The notes: a model not told the origin generated them from the sequence alone. Positions 42,504 through 53,798 are shown, counted from the stretch's first letter. The stretch is 64,000 bases of DNA from Hydrogenophaga sp. SL48 (GCF_021729865.1 NZ_CP063400.1:4340001-4404000), one strand, 5' to 3'. Numbers and translations: made by a program.

Positions 42504-43997
42504 TCAAGGCATCCGCGCCATCACCTGCGCCACCGACGCGGTGAGGCGGCGTGCGTAGTCCAGGTGCAGGAACTCGTTCGGGCCGTGTGCGTTGCTCTTG
42601 GGGCCGAGCACGCCACAGACCATCATCTGCGCGCTCGGGAAGCCCTGGCTGAGCATGTTCATGAGCGGGATGGTGCCGCCCTGGCCGATGGTGCCGCAAG
42701 CGGCGCCGAAGTGGGCCTGTGAGGCGCTTTGCAGCGCGTCCTCGAACCACGGCGTGGTGGCGGGGGCGTTCCAGCCGGTGGCGGAGCTCTTGCCTTCGAA
42801 GGTGACCCTGGCCTGGTAGGGCGCGTTGTCTTCCAGCAGGGTCTTGAGCTGGTCCACGGCCTGCGCGGCGTCCACCAGCGGCGGCAGGCGCAGACTGAGC
42901 TTGAAGGCGGTGTAGGGGCGCAGCACGTTGCCGGCGCTGCCGATCTCGGGGAAACCGTCGGCCCCGGTGACGCTGAGCGTGGGCCGCCAGGTGCGGTTGA
43001 GCAGGGCCTCCACCGGGTCGGTGGTGGTGGGCAGCGCGAACACGGTGGAGCCCCCGCAGTCGTGGTGCGCCCAGGGGAAACGTTTGTAGAGCTCCTCGCC
43101 CAGGACGGCGGCCGTGGCCCGCGCCTGCGCCAGCCGTTCGGCCGGCACCTCGCAATGGAAACTGGCGGGCAGCAGGCGGCCGGTGGCGCTGTCTTCGAGC
43201 CGGTCGAGCACCTGCCGCATGATGCGAAAGCTCGACGGCACCAGGCCCGAGGCGTCGCCCGAATGGATGCCCTCGGTGAGGACCTCGACCTTGAGCACAC
43301 CGCTGGCCATGCCGCGCAGGCTGGTGGTGAGCCAGAGCTGGTCGTAGTTGCCGGCGCCGCTGTCGAGGCAGATCACCAGGCCCACGTCGCCCAGCCGGGG
43401 GCGCAGCGCGTCCACGTAGGGCAGCAGGTCGGCCGAGCCGCTTTCTTCGCAGGTCTCGATCAGGCCGACGATGCGCGGGTGCGCCACGCCCTGGGCCTTC
43501 AGCGCCTGGATGGCCGCGATGCTGGCGTAGACCGCGTAGCCGTCGTCGGCGCCCCCGCGGCCGTACAGCTTGCCGTCGTCGATCTTGGGCGTCCAGGGGC
43601 CGAGGTCGCTGCGCCAGCCGGTGAATTCGGGTTGTTTGTCGAGGTGGCCGTACATCAGCACGGTCTGGCCCGAGGCCGGCGCCGGCGTGCCGTCTTTGCC
43701 CGCGCTGGCCGGCACCTCGAAGAACAGCACCGGCGTGCGGGGCACGCCGTTCGCGTCGTTCAGGCGCACGATCTCCAGCGTGAGGCCCTCGACGGGCTGC
43801 GCACGCACCCAGTCGGCCGCGCTCTGCAGCACGCGCTCCAGCAGGCCGTGGGCGGCCCAGTCGGGATCGAACATGGGCGACTTGGCCGGCACCTCGATGT
43901 AGCGCACCAGCTCGGGCACGATGCGCTGCGCCCAGGCGGAGTCAACATGGGCCTGCAAGGCCGACGGGTCCAGCGGATGGGGCAGGCGGGCGTTCAT
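42504..43997 (-). CDS. M20-family dipeptidase
   Basis: 497 residues. Zinc peptidase with MYGHLDKQPEFTGWR (His/Asp), LYGRGGADDGYAVYAS (bridging Asp), ETCEESGSADL (catalytic Glu) and LVICLDSGAGN. The dimerisation domain sits about residues 210-370. It ends with a histidine in AHGPNEFLHLDYARRLT. Likely acts on dipeptides; carboxypeptidase activity is an alternative. No signal peptide, so cytoplasmic. Confidence 0.92.
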   Translation of the reverse strand: MNARLPHPLDPSALQAHVDSAWAQRIVPELVRYIEVPAKSPMFDPDWAAHGLLERVLQSAADWVRAQPVEGLTLEIVRLNDANGVPRTPVLFFEVPASAGKDGTPAPASGQTVLMYGHLDKQPEFTGWRSDLGPWTPKIDDGKLYGRGGADDGYAVYASIAAIQALKAQGVAHPRIVGLIETCEESGSADLLPYVDALRPRLGDVGLVICLDSGAGNYDQLWLTTSLRGMASGVLKVEVLTEGIHSGDASGLVPSSFRIMRQVLDRLEDSATGRLLPASFHCEVPAERLAQARATAAVLGEELYKRFPWAHHDCGGSTVFALPTTTDPVEALLNRTWRPTLSVTGADGFPEIGSAGNVLRPYTAFKLSLRLPPLVDAAQAVDQLKTLLEDNAPYQARVTFEGKSSATGWNAPATTPWFEDALQSASQAHFGAACGTIGQGGTIPLMNMLSQGFPSAQMMVCGVLGPKSNAHGPNEFLHLDYARRLTASVAQVMARMP

Positions 43998-44121
43998 GGC
44001 GTTGATCTCCGGACCGGGCCCGGCGGCCCGCGATCAACAAGTATAGGCAGGCACCGCCACCACGACGGTGCCAAAGGGCCATCCGCCGCGCGGGGCCGCC
44101 TCGCCGCCGGTGCTTGGGCGC

Positions 44122-45699
44122 TCAGCCCTGAGCCGTCGTGCCTTCGAGCCGGAACACGCGCACCACATGCGCCAGGCTGGTCGCCTGGTCTTTCAGGCTT
44201 TCCGCGGCCGCGGCGCTCTGCTCCACCAGCGCGGCGTTCTGCTGGGTCATCTGGTCGAGCTGCGTCACGGCCACGTTGACCTGCGCGATGCCCTGGCTCT
44301 GCTCGGCCGTGGCCGAACTGATCTCGCCCATGATGTCGGTCACCCGCTGCACGCTGGCCACGATCTCGTCCATGGTCGATCCGGCGTCGGCCACCAAGCG
44401 CGTGCCGGCATCGACCTTGTCCACGCTGGTGCCGATCAGGGTCTTGATTTCCTTCGCCGCTTCGGCGCTGCGCTGCGCCAGGTTGCGCACCTCGGCCGCC
44501 ACCACCGCGAAGCCCCGGCCCTGTTCACCGGCACGCGCCGCTTCCACCGCGGCGTTCAGCGCCAGGATGTTGGTCTGGAAGGCGATGCCGTCGATCACGC
44601 CGATGATCTCGCTGATCTTCTGGCTGCTCTGGTTGATCTGGTCCATGGTCGTGACCACCTCGGCCACCATGGTGCCCCCGCGACGCGCGATGCTGGCGGC
44701 CGATTCGGCCAGCTGGTTGGCGGTGCGGGCGGCGTCGGCGCTGTGGCGCACGGTGCTGGTGAGCTCTTCCATGCTGGCCGCCGTCTCCTGCAGGCTCGAC
44801 GCGGTCTGTTCGGTGCGGGCCGAGAGGTCCTGGTTGCCACTGGCGATCTCCACCGACGCGGTGGTGATGCTGTCGGTGGCGTGGCGCACCTGGCCCACCG
44901 TCTGGCGCAGCGACGACACCATCTCCCCCAGCGCCGCGAGCAGGCTGCCGGCGGGCGCGTGGCGCAATTCCACGGCCAGATTGCCGTTCGCCACGTCCTT
45001 CATCACCGCCACCGCCTCGACCGGATCACCACCGATCTGGCGCGTCACGCTGCGCAGGGTCGCCCAGCCAATGCCGCCAATGACCAGCAGCGCCGCCAGC
45101 CCGACCCCGAGGTTGGTGAGGAGCGCCTGGCGCACCTGCGCGTCGAGGTCGTCCGTGTACAGGCCGGAACCGACCATCCAGTTCCAGCCGTCGACCTGGA
45201 TCACGTACTGCAGCTTGGGAACCGGCGCGGTGCTGCCGGGGCGCGGAAAGTTGGTCTGCACAAAGGCGCGTCCGTTGCCGCTGTTGCGAAGGCCCTTGAT
45301 CAAGGCCTCGATGATGTCCACGCCGTTGCCGTCCTTGACCTTGCCAATCATGTCCTGACCGGCCCATTCGGGCTTGAGTGGGTGCATCACACCAGCACCC
45401 GCCATCGACCAGATGTAGTAGTAGTCCTTGCCCTCGGCACCGTATCGCGACATGCGCAAGGCGTCCTGGGCGGCGCGCTGGGCCTCGGCCTCGGTCATCT
45501 TGCCGGCGGCCGCCTGGGCACGAAAGCCCTCCACGATGGTGTGCGCCGACTGCACGCCGGTGACCAGCTGGCCTTGCAGGCCTTCGGTGATCTGCCTGCG
45601 CGACTGGAACACCGACAGGGTGGCGATGACGGCGATGCCGAAGACCGCAAAGAGCACCAGCGTGGTGATCTTCTGGCGAAAACTCAGGTTGTCCAACAT
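44122..45699 (-). CDS. Methyl-accepting chemotaxis protein with Cache domain (receptor 1)
   Basis: 525 residues. Membrane helix (about 10-30), periplasmic single-Cache type sensor with YYYIWSMAGAGVMHPLKPE and DGWNWMVGSGLYTDDL (residues about 95-185), second helix (190-212) and HAMP. A signalling domain with hairpin tip [16 protein letters not shown] follows. It ends VFRLEGTTAQG, without a receptor-tail pentapeptide. It is the last gene of the six-receptor array; the M20 gene follows downstream. Confidence 0.95.
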   Translation of the reverse strand: MLDNLSFRQKITTLVLFAVFGIAVIATLSVFQSRRQITEGLQGQLVTGVQSAHTIVEGFRAQAAAGKMTEAEAQRAAQDALRMSRYGAEGKDYYYIWSMAGAGVMHPLKPEWAGQDMIGKVKDGNGVDIIEALIKGLRNSGNGRAFVQTNFPRPGSTAPVPKLQYVIQVDGWNWMVGSGLYTDDLDAQVRQALLTNLGVGLAALLVIGGIGWATLRSVTRQIGGDPVEAVAVMKDVANGNLAVELRHAPAGSLLAALGEMVSSLRQTVGQVRHATDSITTASVEIASGNQDLSARTEQTASSLQETAASMEELTSTVRHSADAARTANQLAESAASIARRGGTMVAEVVTTMDQINQSSQKISEIIGVIDGIAFQTNILALNAAVEAARAGEQGRGFAVVAAEVRNLAQRSAEAAKEIKTLIGTSVDKVDAGTRLVADAGSTMDEIVASVQRVTDIMGEISSATAEQSQGIAQVNVAVTQLDQMTQQNAALVEQSAAAAESLKDQATSLAHVVRVFRLEGTTAQG

Positions 45700-45731
45700 G
45701 ATGAGACTCGATTGATGGTTGAAAAAACGGG

Positions 45732-47300
45732 TCAGGCTTGCAAGCGGAACACCTGCACCACCTGAGACAGGCGGGAGGCCTGGTCCTGGAGGCTCGCGGC
45801 CGCGGCCGCGCTCTCTTCGACCAGCGCGGCGTTCTGTTGAGTCATCTGGTCGAGGTGGTTCACGGCGGTGTTGACCTGGCCGATGCCGCTGCTCTGCTCG
45901 CCGCTGGCGGCGGTGATCTCGCCAATGATGTGGGCCACACGCTGTGCGTTGGCCACCACTTCGCCGATGGTCTGGCCCGCTTCGGCCACCAGGCGGGTGC
46001 CGGCTTCCACCGTGTGCACGCTGGCGCCGATCAGGCCCTTGATTTCTTTCGCGGCCTCGGCGCTGCGCTGCGCGAGGTTGCGCACCTCGGCCGCGACCAC
46101 CGCAAAGCCCCGGCCCTGCTCGCCCGCGCGGGCCGCTTCGACGGCCGCGTTGAGCGCCAGGATGTTGGTCTGGAACGCGATGCCGTCGATCACGCCGATG
46201 ATGTCGTTGATCTTCCGGCTGCTGTGGTTGATCTGGTCCATGGTGGCCACCACCTGGCCCACCACCTGGCCACCGCGCGCGGCGACCTCGGCGTTGGCCA
46301 CCGCCATCTCGCTAGCCTGGCGCGCGGCGTCCGCGCTCTGGCGCATGGTGCTGTTGAGCTGCTCCATGCTGGCGGCGGTCTGCTGCAGGTTGCTCGCGGC
46401 CTGCTCGGTGCGCGCGCTCAGGTCCTGGTTGCCCGAGGCGATCTCCGCCGACGCGGTGTGGATGCTGTCGGTGGCGCTGCGCACCTGGCCCACGGTGGCC
46501 TGCAGCGACGACTGCATCGCGCGCAGGGCCTCCATCATCGACGCGGTCTCGTCGCGCCCATCGATCTCGATGCGGCGCGTCAGGTCCCCCGCGGCGATGG
46601 CCGAGGCCAGTTCGCGCGCACGGTCCAGGGGGTTGCAGATGCTGCGCAGGTTGAGCCAGGTGAAAGGCACCAGCAGCAGGCCCACCCCGGCGAGCACGCC
46701 CAGGTTGAGCAGGGTGGCCTGGGTCGCACCGTGCTCGCGTGCGGTGCGCGCCTCGGCGGCGTCCGCGTCGAGCACCTCGGCGGTCTTGAGCAGTGTGGCG
46801 TCGAGCGCCAGCATGTGCGCCTTGGCGTTGCCCAGCATCTTGTCGGCCGTGTGGCTGTTGTCGTAGGCACCGTCTTCCACCTGCAGCACGATCTGCTGGG
46901 TCGACTGGGCGTAGGCCGTCAGCCGCTTCAGGGCCTCGTCGATCAGCGGCGCTTCCCGGTCGTTCGCGTCGGTGCGCATCGCTTCCAGCTGCTTCTGCGC
47001 CGCCGCCACCGCCGCGGTCCAGCGGTCGCGGTGCTGGTTGAGCGTGATGCGGTCGTCGTAGTAAATGATCATGTCCTTTTCCGCCCGGTTGACATCCCCG
47101 ACCTGGCGGTTGACGCTGCTCAGCGCGTGCGCCCGCTGCAATGACCGGGTGATGAACTGGTCGGTGCGCTCGCTCTGCTGCCACATCGACAGCACGCCCG
47201 TCGCGGCCACGAGGCACACCAGGGTCACCATGAGCACCAGCATGCCGACCAGGCGGGTGCGGATGCGAAAACGGCGCATGGCGTGGATGAGCGGGTTCAT
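45732..47300 (-). CDS. Methyl-accepting chemotaxis protein (receptor 2)
   Basis: 522 residues. Helix at about 20-42 ([20 protein letters not shown]), a helical-bundle sensor ([20 protein letters not shown]), helix near 190-210, HAMP-like stretch [20 protein letters not shown], then the signalling domain with [16 protein letters not shown]. The start ATG 47300 overlaps the stop of receptor 3 (ATGA), so translation is coupled. C-terminal end QVFRLQA, no pentapeptide. Confidence 0.95.
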   Translation of the reverse strand: MNPLIHAMRRFRIRTRLVGMLVLMVTLVCLVAATGVLSMWQQSERTDQFITRSLQRAHALSSVNRQVGDVNRAEKDMIIYYDDRITLNQHRDRWTAAVAAAQKQLEAMRTDANDREAPLIDEALKRLTAYAQSTQQIVLQVEDGAYDNSHTADKMLGNAKAHMLALDATLLKTAEVLDADAAEARTAREHGATQATLLNLGVLAGVGLLLVPFTWLNLRSICNPLDRARELASAIAAGDLTRRIEIDGRDETASMMEALRAMQSSLQATVGQVRSATDSIHTASAEIASGNQDLSARTEQAASNLQQTAASMEQLNSTMRQSADAARQASEMAVANAEVAARGGQVVGQVVATMDQINHSSRKINDIIGVIDGIAFQTNILALNAAVEAARAGEQGRGFAVVAAEVRNLAQRSAEAAKEIKGLIGASVHTVEAGTRLVAEAGQTIGEVVANAQRVAHIIGEITAASGEQSSGIGQVNTAVNHLDQMTQQNAALVEESAAAAASLQDQASRLSQVVQVFRLQA

Positions 47301-48877
47301 GCGGGGTTCCTCACGGGTGACAGGCGGAACGTGGCGACCACGCTGGCGAGCTGGATGGCCTGTTCCTTCAGGCTCTGGGCCGCTGCCGCGCTTTCTTCGA
47401 CCAGCGCGGCGTTCTGCTGGGTCATCTGGTCGAGCACGCCGACCGCCGTGTTGACCTGGCCGATGCCTTGCGACTGTTCGTTCGCGGCGGTGGTGATGTC
47501 GCTGATGAAGGCCGCCATCTTCTCGGCGTTGGCCACGATCTCGCCGATGGTGCTGCCCGCATCGGCCACCAGCCGGCTGCCGGCATCGACCCGGTCCACG
47601 CTGGCGCCGATCAGGCCCTTGATTTCCTTGGCCGCTTCGGCGCTGCGCTGGGCGAGGCTGCGCACCTCGCCGGCCACCACCGCAAAGCCCCGGCCCTGTT
47701 CGCCCGCGCGGGCCGCTTCGACGGCGGCGTTGAGCGCGAGGATGTTGGTCTGGAACGCGATGCCGTCGATCACACCGATGATGTCGCTGATCTTCTTGCT
47801 GCTGTGGTTGATCTCGTCCATGGTGGCCACCACCTGGCCGACCACGCGGCCGCCGCGTTCAGCCACCTGGGCGTTGATCGCCGCCATCTGGCTGGCCTGG
47901 CTGGCGGCGTCGGCGCTCTGGCGCACGGTGCTGTTGATCTGCTCGATGCTGCTCGCGGTCTGCTGCAGGTTGCCCGCGGTCTGCTCGGTGCGGTTGGACA
48001 GGTCCTGGTTGCCCGACGCGATCTCCGCGCTCGCGGTGCTGATGCTGTCGGAGGTGTTGCGCACCTCGCCGACGATGCGGGCGAGGCTGTCCTGCATGCC
48101 GGCCAGGGCCTGGGTGAGGCGGGTCAATTCGTCTTTTCCGCGCACGTGGATGCGCTGCGTCAGGTCGCCTTCGGTGATGGCCGTGGCCAGTCGCTGGGCT
48201 TCGCTCAGCGGCTGGCAGATGCTCTGCATGTTGGCCAGGGTGGTGGGCACCACCACGAGCGCCGCCACGGCGAGCGCGAGGGCGAACCACATCTTGGTCT
48301 GGTCGCTGGCGGCCTTTTCCTCGGCCAGCAGCGAGGTCGCTTCGGCGGCCACGATGGCCTCGATTTTCTTGATGTCACCCTGCAACAGATCGAAGCGCTC
48401 GTGCGCGCGGGCCAGCATGCGGTTGGCCACGGTGGCGCTGTCGTAACCGCCGTTTTTGATGTTGCTCACCACCGGCTCCACCGCCGCAGAATAGTCTTTG
48501 AGCTTGCTCTCGACATCGCGCAGGATCACGTTGTCTTCGTCATCTTCCCCCTGGCGCATGGCGGTGATGTACTGGCCGATTTCGGTGCGCGATTTTTCCC
48601 ACTGCATGTGGGCGAGCGAGAGTTGTTCGGGCGATTCGTACTGGATCACCATGTCTTTCTCGTGCCGACGCAGATCGGCCAGCGCCAGGCGCAGGCGGGA
48701 GAGATCGATGGTTTCCTGGTAGGCGTGGCCGACGAAGTGCTCGCTGAGCGCATGCAAGCGCTGCATGCCCCACAGCCCGGCACTGCCCACCAGGAGCAGC
48801 AAGGCCAGCACGACAGCGATCGCACCGATCATTCGAACGCGAATGGAAAACTGACGCATGAGGGGCTGGAGCGACAT
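47297..48877 (-). CDS. Methyl-accepting chemotaxis protein (receptor 3)
   Basis: 526 residues. Same plan as receptor 2: helix at 12-32, helical-bundle sensor with [20 protein letters not shown], second helix (190-212), HAMP ([20 protein letters not shown]) and signalling domain. The EKDM motif in the bundle is shared with receptor 2, which suggests that the two sensors are paralogues by duplication. It ends with [11 protein letters not shown]. Confidence 0.95.
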   Translation of the reverse strand: MSLQPLMRQFSIRVRMIGAIAVVLALLLLVGSAGLWGMQRLHALSEHFVGHAYQETIDLSRLRLALADLRRHEKDMVIQYESPEQLSLAHMQWEKSRTEIGQYITAMRQGEDDEDNVILRDVESKLKDYSAAVEPVVSNIKNGGYDSATVANRMLARAHERFDLLQGDIKKIEAIVAAEATSLLAEEKAASDQTKMWFALALAVAALVVVPTTLANMQSICQPLSEAQRLATAITEGDLTQRIHVRGKDELTRLTQALAGMQDSLARIVGEVRNTSDSISTASAEIASGNQDLSNRTEQTAGNLQQTASSIEQINSTVRQSADAASQASQMAAINAQVAERGGRVVGQVVATMDEINHSSKKISDIIGVIDGIAFQTNILALNAAVEAARAGEQGRGFAVVAGEVRSLAQRSAEAAKEIKGLIGASVDRVDAGSRLVADAGSTIGEIVANAEKMAAFISDITTAANEQSQGIGQVNTAVGVLDQMTQQNAALVEESAAAAQSLKEQAIQLASVVATFRLSPVRNPA

Positions 48878-48926
48878 GGGTGGAATCCGAATGGGAAGTT
48901 GAAGAGGAAACGATGCGTTCGGCCGC

Positions 48927-50363
48927 TCACGAGGCGCGTGCGGGTCTGAACACCTGGACCGCCTGCATGAGGCGCTGTGCCTGGTCCATCAGGCTCTGGG
49001 CGGCGGCGGCACTTTCTTCCACCAGCGCCGCGTTCTGCTGGGTCATCTGGTCGAGGTGGCTCACGCCCGCATGGACCTGGCCGATGCCCCCCGACTGCTC
49101 ACCGCTGGCCGAGGTGATCTCGGCAATGATGTCGGCGACCCGCTGGGCGTTGCTCACCACCTCGCCGATGGTGCTGCCCGCTTCGGCCACCAGCCGCGTG
49201 CCGGCTTCGACCTTGTCCACGCTGGTGCCGATCAGGCCCTTGATCTCTTTCGCGGCCTCGGCGCTGCGCTGCGCCAGGTTGCGCACCTCGGCCGCCACCA
49301 CCGCAAAGCCCCGGCCCTGTTCACCGGCACGCGCCGCTTCCACTGCGGCGTTCAGCGCCAGGATGTTGGTCTGGAACGCGATGCCGTCGATCACGCCGAT
49401 GATGTCGCTGATCTTCTGGCTGCTGTGGTTGATCTCTTCCATGGTGGCCACCACCTGGCCCACCACCTGACCGCCGCGCGCGGCCACCTCGGCGTTGGCC
49501 TGGGCCATCTGGCTCGCCTGGCGTGCGGCCTCGGCGCTCTGGCGCATGGTGTTGTTGATGCCGTCCACGCTGGCCGCGGTTTGCTGCAGGTTGCTGGCGG
49601 CCTGCTCGGTGCGCACGCTCAGGTCGTGGTTGCCGGAAGCGATTTCGCGGCTCGCGGACGCCACCTGGGCGGCCGAGCTCTGCACCGACGCCACCACCGC
49701 CTGCATGCGCTGCAGCGTGGCATTGAGCGCCTGCGCCCGCGGCGTCTCGACCTTGAATTCTCGCATGTCCAGCACGATGCCGTCGGGCTGGTCCACGGCG
49801 GCGACGATCTTCGCGAGTTCCTCGCCTTCGCGGGCGGTGCGGCCCATGCCCACGGCCAGAACCACTTCAAGCGCGGTCTGGATCACCACGTACACCGCGT
49901 GCAGCGCGACCCGCCAGAAGTTGGCCTCGGTGGTGCAGTAGAAACCGAAGCCCGCCGCCTGCAGGCGATCGAACAGCACATGGTGCACCGCGAACAGGCC
50001 AGCGGCGAACACGATGGGGCGCCAGTCGAGGTAGACGAGCAGCAGCGCCAGCGTGACGAAGACGCCAAAGTGGTACTCCAGCTCGCCGTGAGCGAGCTGG
50101 ATCTGGAGGGCCACCAGGGCCACCAGCGAGAAAGCCAGCGTCATGCGCGAGGCCAGCGTGCCACGGGCGCCCAGGTAGGCGGTGGTCGCGATGCCGGTCA
50201 GCACCAGCGCGCCGACCACGGCCAGCGCCAGCTCGAAGTACAGGTAGCCGATGAGCACGGCGGCGGCCGCGCTCAGCCCGACGGCGGCCAGCAACACCTT
50301 GTCACCCAGCAGGGCCTGGGGGTTGCTGCCCACGCGGGCGGAGGAAGAAGAATGACGGCTCAT
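48927..50363 (-). CDS. Methyl-accepting chemotaxis protein with polytopic N-terminus (receptor 4)
   Basis: 478 residues. No periplasmic domain: residues 22-172 form five or six membrane helices. They contain a His-bearing motif [10 protein letters not shown] (H92, H98), YLDWRP and HH at 127-128. A short linker ([20 protein letters not shown]) replaces HAMP. The cytoplasmic signalling domain has the same hairpin tip as the others. ATG 50363 has AGGGA upstream. The membrane module may sense redox, light or metal; unknown. Confidence 0.93.
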   Translation of the reverse strand: MSRHSSSSARVGSNPQALLGDKVLLAAVGLSAAAAVLIGYLYFELALAVVGALVLTGIATTAYLGARGTLASRMTLAFSLVALVALQIQLAHGELEYHFGVFVTLALLLVYLDWRPIVFAAGLFAVHHVLFDRLQAAGFGFYCTTEANFWRVALHAVYVVIQTALEVVLAVGMGRTAREGEELAKIVAAVDQPDGIVLDMREFKVETPRAQALNATLQRMQAVVASVQSSAAQVASASREIASGNHDLSVRTEQAASNLQQTAASVDGINNTMRQSAEAARQASQMAQANAEVAARGGQVVGQVVATMEEINHSSQKISDIIGVIDGIAFQTNILALNAAVEAARAGEQGRGFAVVAAEVRNLAQRSAEAAKEIKGLIGTSVDKVEAGTRLVAEAGSTIGEVVSNAQRVADIIAEITSASGEQSGGIGQVHAGVSHLDQMTQQNAALVEESAAAAQSLMDQAQRLMQAVQVFRPARAS

Positions 50364-50427
50364 GGCGATCCCTAGGTCAGAAGCGAGGCAGGCCACCACC
50401 GGGTTGGTCTGCGGTGGTGGTGGGGCG

Positions 50428-52209
50428 TCAGAAACTCTCCCAGTCGCCTTCTGCGCCTGCGCCAGCGGCCGGTCGGGCCGCTTGGGCAGCCTGGGCCGGG
50501 CGCACGGCAGGTGCTGCGGCCGTGGGTCGCTTCAGCGCGTCCACCGAGGAGGTCAATGCCAACGCCTTCGGTGCCACGGGCTTGAGGCCCACGGGCTGGG
50601 TCCTGGCGGGCTTGCCGACCGCCGGCCTTGCGGCCATCACCACTGGCGTGACGTGGGCCTGCGCCCCGTCGATGCGGAAGATCTGCACCACCTGCGCGAG
50701 CTTGCCGGCCTGCTCCCTGAGGCTTTCGGCGGCGGCGGCGCTCTCTTCGACCAGCGCCGCGTTCTGCTGGGTCATCTGGTCCAGCTGCGTGACCGCCACG
50801 TTGACCTGACCGATGCCGTCGCTCTGTTCGCCCGACGCCGCCGTGATCTCGCCAATGATGTCGCTCACCCGCTGTACCGAACCCACGATCTCGCTCATGG
50901 TCTGGCCCGCGTCGGCCACCAGGCGCGTGCCGGCATCGACCTTGTCCACGCTCGCGCCGATCAGGCCCTTGATCTCTTTCGCGGCCTCGGCGCTGCGCTG
51001 CGCCAGGTTGCGCACCTCGGCCGCCACCACCGCAAAGCCCCGGCCCTGTTCACCGGCACGCGCCGCTTCCACTGCGGCGTTCAGCGCCAGGATGTTGGTC
51101 TGGAACGCGATGCCGTCGATCACGCCGATGATGTCGCTGATCTTCTTGCTGCTGTGGTTGATCTCTTCCATCGTGGTGACCACCTGGCCCACCACCTGGC
51201 CGCCTCGCACGGCGATCTCCGACGCGCTGGCCGCGAGCTGGTTGGCCTGGCGTGCGGCGTCGGCGCTCTGGCGCACGGTGGCGGTGAGTTCTTCCATGCT
51301 GGCCGCCGTCTGCTCCAGGCTGCTCGCGGCCTGCTCGGTGCGGCTGGACAGGTCCTGGTTGCCCGAGGCGATCTCCGCGCTGGCCGTGCCGATGCTGTCG
51401 GTCGCCTGGCGCACCTGCACCACGGTCTTGAGCAGGGCGTCTTTCATCGTGCCCAGGGAGCGCAGCAGATCGCCCAGCTCGTCGTGGCGGTTCGTGTGCA
51501 CCTGTCCGTTCAGATCCCCCGCAGCCACCGCGGTCGCGATGACCACGGCCTCGTTCAGCGGCCCCGTCACCGAGGCCGTGATGCGCCAGGCCACCAGGCA
51601 GGCCAGCAACATCGCCAGCGCCGCCAGGCCCAAGATCAACATCTCCTGGCGGCTGGCCGTCTGCTTGGCCGCTTCGACCGCGGCACCGACCAGTTCACGT
51701 TCGTAGGCCTGCAGCTTCCCCATCGCGTCGGTGTAGCGGTTGGCGGCGGGCAACAGCGCCGAGTCCAGTTGCTGGGCGGCGGCGTCGATTTCACCGCTCT
51801 TGAGCGCATCGAAGTAGGTCTTGCGCACGGCGATGTACTCGGTCCGGCGCTCGGCGATCTCTTTCAGCAGGGCCTTGCCCTGGTCGCTGGTGATTTCGGC
51901 GTCCAGCGTCTTCTGCAGCTCGTTGATGCGCTCGGTGGTCTGGGCGATCAGCGGCTTGAAGTAGGCGTCGACCTCGGGGTTGGCCCCCGATTTCGCGAGG
52001 CCCAGCACGCGGTTGATGTTCAGGCGGGTGCTGGCCAGCCACTCGTCGGTCAAGGCCGCGCGGTGATCCATCTCGACCACCTCTTCCGTGGCCAGCTGGG
52101 CGCTCTGCAGGCTGCTCCAAGCGAGGGCGGCAATGGCCACCAGCAGCACCAGCACGCTGGCAAAGCCCAGTGTCAACCGGTGTCCGATCTTGAGTTTTGC
52201 GAACATCAT
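50428..52209 (-). CDS. Methyl-accepting chemotaxis protein with DWESF tail (receptor 5)
   Basis: 593 residues. Four-helix-bundle sensor (about 35-190) between helices at 10-32 and 192-212, HAMP and signalling domain. A long Ala/Pro-rich tail (residues 525-588) ends in GDWESF. That pentapeptide resembles the NWETF tether that binds CheR/CheB in high-abundance enteric receptors. It starts 48 bases after cheW copy 2. Confidence 0.95.
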   Translation of the reverse strand: MMFAKLKIGHRLTLGFASVLVLLVAIAALAWSSLQSAQLATEEVVEMDHRAALTDEWLASTRLNINRVLGLAKSGANPEVDAYFKPLIAQTTERINELQKTLDAEITSDQGKALLKEIAERRTEYIAVRKTYFDALKSGEIDAAAQQLDSALLPAANRYTDAMGKLQAYERELVGAAVEAAKQTASRQEMLILGLAALAMLLACLVAWRITASVTGPLNEAVVIATAVAAGDLNGQVHTNRHDELGDLLRSLGTMKDALLKTVVQVRQATDSIGTASAEIASGNQDLSSRTEQAASSLEQTAASMEELTATVRQSADAARQANQLAASASEIAVRGGQVVGQVVTTMEEINHSSKKISDIIGVIDGIAFQTNILALNAAVEAARAGEQGRGFAVVAAEVRNLAQRSAEAAKEIKGLIGASVDKVDAGTRLVADAGQTMSEIVGSVQRVSDIIGEITAASGEQSDGIGQVNVAVTQLDQMTQQNAALVEESAAAAESLREQAGKLAQVVQIFRIDGAQAHVTPVVMAARPAVGKPARTQPVGLKPVAPKALALTSSVDALKRPTAAAPAVRPAQAAQAARPAAGAGAEGDWESF

Positions 52210-52257
52210 GATGTCAATCTAAAAAGAGGAAATGAAAGCAGGTGAGCGCTGCGGCGT

Positions 52258-52788
52258 TCACTGGAGGGAATTCGTGGTGTCCATGAGGCCCATGTCGGCG
52301 CTGCTCATGAGCGCTTCGATGTCCATCAGGATCAACATGCGTTCGCCCACGCTGGCGATGCCCGTGATGAAGCCCGTGTCCACCGTGCTGTTCATCTCCG
52401 GCGCCGGCTTGATCAGCTCACTGCTGAGCTCCAGCACGTCCGACACCGAGTCCACCACCGCACCCACCACGCGACCGTGCACGTTGAGCACGATCACCAC
52501 GGTGAAGCCGTTGTATTCCACCTTCTCGCAGTTGAGCTTGATGCGCAAATCCACCACCGGCACGATCACCCCGCGCAGGTTCACCACGCCCTTGATGAAC
52601 GTTGGCGCGTTGGCGATGCGGGTGGGCTCTTCGTACGAGCGGATCTCCTGCACGCGCAGGATGTCGATGCCGTATTCCTCCGCCCCCAGGCGGAAGGTCA
52701 GGAACTCGGCGGCGGCGGCCTTCTGGCTGGCCACCGCACGCGCGCTGTTCGGGTGGTCCGGCTGGCCGGTGGGAAGATGCATGTCCAT
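52258..52788 (-). CDS. cheW: Chemotaxis adaptor CheW, copy 2
   Basis: 176 residues. CheW links receptors to CheA. The family core is present: EFLTFRLGAEEYGIDILRVQ, GVVNLRGVIVPVVDLRI, AVVDSVSDVLELSSELI. Residues 5-170 are identical to copy 1 at 53237; they differ only at the ends (MDMH here, DTTNSLQ tail). Silent differences are visible in the DNA, so the copies are close to but not fully identical. Downstream of a lost receptor remnant and upstream of receptor 5. Confidence 0.95.
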   Translation of the reverse strand: MDMHLPTGQPDHPNSARAVASQKAAAAEFLTFRLGAEEYGIDILRVQEIRSYEEPTRIANAPTFIKGVVNLRGVIVPVVDLRIKLNCEKVEYNGFTVVIVLNVHGRVVGAVVDSVSDVLELSSELIKPAPEMNSTVDTGFITGIASVGERMLILMDIEALMSSADMGLMDTTNSLQ

Positions 52789-53039
52789 GGTGGTCGGTCC
52801 TTGAAAGACAGAGAAGGTTTAAGGACTATCGACCGGACCGGCGCTGGCTGAAGTCGGGAAAAGAGCGACAAAGCCCGTGCAAACCCGCCGCTTGGGGTCG
52901 GTCTGCATACGGAAGTACACGGACTGAAGCCCGGCCCGCTTCAGCGGGGGCTTGGCGCCGACCGACGGAGCCCCCCAGGAATGCCAACGGGCGCCACCAG
53001 GGCGCCCGCTCGGAATGCAGGGGGTGGGCGCTCAGCCCC

Positions 53040-53093
53040 TCAGCCGGCCCCCCCGTCGCCGACGAGGGAGAACACCATCACCGCCTGCAGCCG
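53040..53093 (-). pseudogene. Remnant of a receptor 3' end
   Basis: The minus strand reads RLQAVMVFSLVGDGGAG and stop, closely matching receptor C-termini ([15 protein letters not shown] in receptor 6). DNA similarity starts near CTGCAGGCGGTGATGGTGTT. It sits in the 448-base gap 52789-53236 between the two cheW genes. The rest of the gap shows only GC-rich hairpins (for example GGGCGCC / GGCGCCC at 52989-53007). Confidence 0.65.
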
Positions 53094-53236
53094 CGGCCCG
53101 GCCGGGGCGCGCAGGCTGCCCGGGCATGACACCCGCCAGCCGAAACCGGCACTCAGGCGTGGGTCGATGGACAGAGGGTTCGCAAATCCCATGCTGAATC
53201 GGTCAGGCGAAAGGACGGCGGTACCCGGGCCCGGTT

Positions 53237-53770
53237 TCACTGCAGGCGCTGGGCGCTGTGGTCCATGAGGCCCATGTCGGCGCTGCTCATGAGCGCTTCG
53301 ATGTCCATCAGGATCAGCATGCGTTCGCCCACGCTGGCGATGCCCGTGATGAAGCCCGTGTCCACCGTGCTGTTCATCTCCGGCGCCGGCTTGATCAGCT
53401 CACTGCTGAGCTCCAGCACGTCCGACACCGAGTCCACCACCGCACCCACCACGCGACCGTGCACGTTGAGCACGATCACCACGGTGAAGCCGTTGTATTC
53501 CACCTTCTCGCAGTTGAGCTTGATGCGCAGGTCCACCACCGGCACGATCACCCCGCGCAGGTTCACCACGCCCTTGATGAACGTTGGCGCGTTGGCGATG
53601 CGGGTGGGCTCTTCGTACGAGCGGATCTCCTGCACGCGCAGGATGTCGATGCCGTATTCCTCCGCCCCCAGGCGGAAGGTCAGGAACTCGGCGGCGGCGG
53701 CCTTCTGGCTGGCCACCGCACGCGCGCTGTTCGGGTGGTCCGGCTGGCCGGTGGGGAGGGTCGTGTCCAT
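53237..53770 (-). CDS. cheW: Chemotaxis adaptor CheW, copy 1
   Basis: 177 residues, identical to the copy at 52258 over residues 5-170. It differs at the start (MDTT) and the end (DHSAQRLQ). It lies 28 bases after receptor 6. The near-identity over about 500 bases implies a recent duplication or continuing gene conversion. Both copies appear intact, so neither is an obvious pseudogene. Confidence 0.95.
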   Translation of the reverse strand: MDTTLPTGQPDHPNSARAVASQKAAAAEFLTFRLGAEEYGIDILRVQEIRSYEEPTRIANAPTFIKGVVNLRGVIVPVVDLRIKLNCEKVEYNGFTVVIVLNVHGRVVGAVVDSVSDVLELSSELIKPAPEMNSTVDTGFITGIASVGERMLILMDIEALMSSADMGLMDHSAQRLQ

Positions 53771-53798
53771 GATGATCGGTCTTTCAGTTCGGAGAGGT

